NCBI GenBank assembly: GCA_016709315.1
Contig: JADJMZ010000005.1
Location: forward strand, 124,001 to 188,000
Reading direction: 5' to 3'
Origin: Ignavibacteria bacterium
GTDB lineage: Bacteria > Bacteroidota > Ignavibacteria > Tepidaquicellales > Tepidaquicellaceae
DNA: 64,000 bases
Below, in pieces: positions 63,652-64,000 of this stretch. The position numbers were made by a program, and so were the translations under genes. The stretch's first letter is position 1. Every line of letters begins with the position of its first letter. A model generated the notes under the pieces. That model ran no database searches. It was not told the origin of the DNA and was given only the letters and a program-made list of their open reading frames with translations.

Positions 63652-64000
63652 TCTGCTATCCCGATCATTAACTTTCCGATCTCTTCATACAATGACTGAT
63701 TGGTTTTTGCATCAATTTCAGGAAGGAGCTTGTCTTCTGTAAAACTTCTAAGCTCTTCGTTCCCGAAAGTTCTGACGATCCGTCCGTTATAAAGAACGCT
63801 GAGCCGGTCTGAAAGACTTATAAGTTCGTCTAGATCAGAAGAAATAAGCAGCACTGCTTTGCCTTTATTTCTTTGTGCAGTTATTGTAGAATGAATGAAA
63901 AGCGTTGCATTAATATCAACACCTCTCGTCGGATGTGAAAAAATGAGTATGTCATTATCAAGCTCGATCTCTCTAGCAAAGATCGCCTTTTGCTGATTAC
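63648..64000 (-). CDS. BMP-type ABC transporter ATP-binding protein (partial, C-terminal)
   Basis: The frame is open from the window edge at 64000 and ends at 63648, about 117 residues of the C-terminal ATPase domain. It reads NQQKAIFAREIELDNDILIF (the end of the signature motif and Walker B region), SHPTRGVDINATLFIHSTIT and LLISSDLDELISLSDRLSVL. This is the second ATPase domain of a sugar/nucleoside-type (YufO/NupO-like) double ATPase. In this family Walker B usually has Glu after Asp; here HPTRGVD follows as in relatives of the second half. It is the first gene of the ATPase-permease-permease series; the rest lies outside the window. Confidence 0.85.
   Translation of the reverse strand, partial: NQQKAIFAREIELDNDILIFSHPTRGVDINATLFIHSTITAQRNKGKAVLLISSDLDELISLSDRLSVLYNGRIVRTFGNEELRSFTEDKLLPEIDAKTNQSLYEEIGKLMIGIAD

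Overview
The window looks like a low-GC member of the Bacteroidota/Chlorobiota-Ignavibacteriota group, most like the Ignavibacteria. The evidence is five proteins with the NYPNPFNP-type C-terminal secretion (type IX, T9SS) domain, an eleven-gene complex I operon without nuoEFG, an isolated atpD-atpC pair, ferredoxin-linked 2-oxoacid oxidoreductases and few Shine-Dalgarno sequences. This is inference from protein character; no 16S gene is present.

Layout. 1-3.3 kb (minus): an EamA transporter, a 37-residue basic protein, class I aldolase, a YgfZ-like protein and a small membrane protein. 3.8-6.3 kb (plus): a lipoprotein, a beta-barrel protein, a CHAP peptidoglycan hydrolase and a double YHS/TRASH protein. 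7.0-17.3 kb (plus): nuoABCDHIJKLMN plus a small unknown gene. 17.8-25.5 kb: korAB (minus) and pyruvate:ferredoxin oxidoreductase with a dihydroorotate-dehydrogenase-like partner (plus). These enzymes make reduced ferredoxin, a plausible electron donor for a complex I that lacks its NADH module. 25.6-29.7 kb: two T9SS-exported proteins.

30.1-38.7 kb is an integrative element of about 8.5 kb in a tRNA-Lys gene. It has a 46-bp att repeat, a tyrosine integrase beside the tRNA, a shared GTATAC-N6-GTATAC site near each end, a putative regulator, and large T9SS-exported proteins as cargo. One cargo gene is split by a single in-frame TAG. After it come atpC/atpD, glmS, and a tRNA-Leu locus in which a GIY-YIG nuclease gene is joined to a half copy of the tRNA. 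43.6-52.6 kb holds two exported proteins sharing a dockerin-like C-terminal module, tRNA-Leu(UAG), clpX, a biotin-dependent carboxyltransferase and a small exported protein. 52.7-54 kb holds a ClpB homologue that ends after its first AAA domain.

54-64 kb holds a glycolipid/surface-polysaccharide cluster (two glycosyltransferases, an MsbA-like exporter, a frameshifted O-antigen ligase), DUF1844 and NAD kinase genes, and a BMP-type nucleoside ABC transporter with one frameshifted permease, cut by the window end. Two cassettes of about 0.62 kb, each a four-helix-bundle (23S-IVS type) protein gene between inverted arrays of 7- or 8-bp tandem repeats, lie at 54.05-54.68 and 61.09-61.72 kb. They look like copies of one little-described mobile element and are, with the GIY-YIG/tRNA-Leu locus, the most interesting structures here. 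Spacers also carry MITE-like repeats, one nested in the loop of another hairpin repeat with a 4-bp target duplication.
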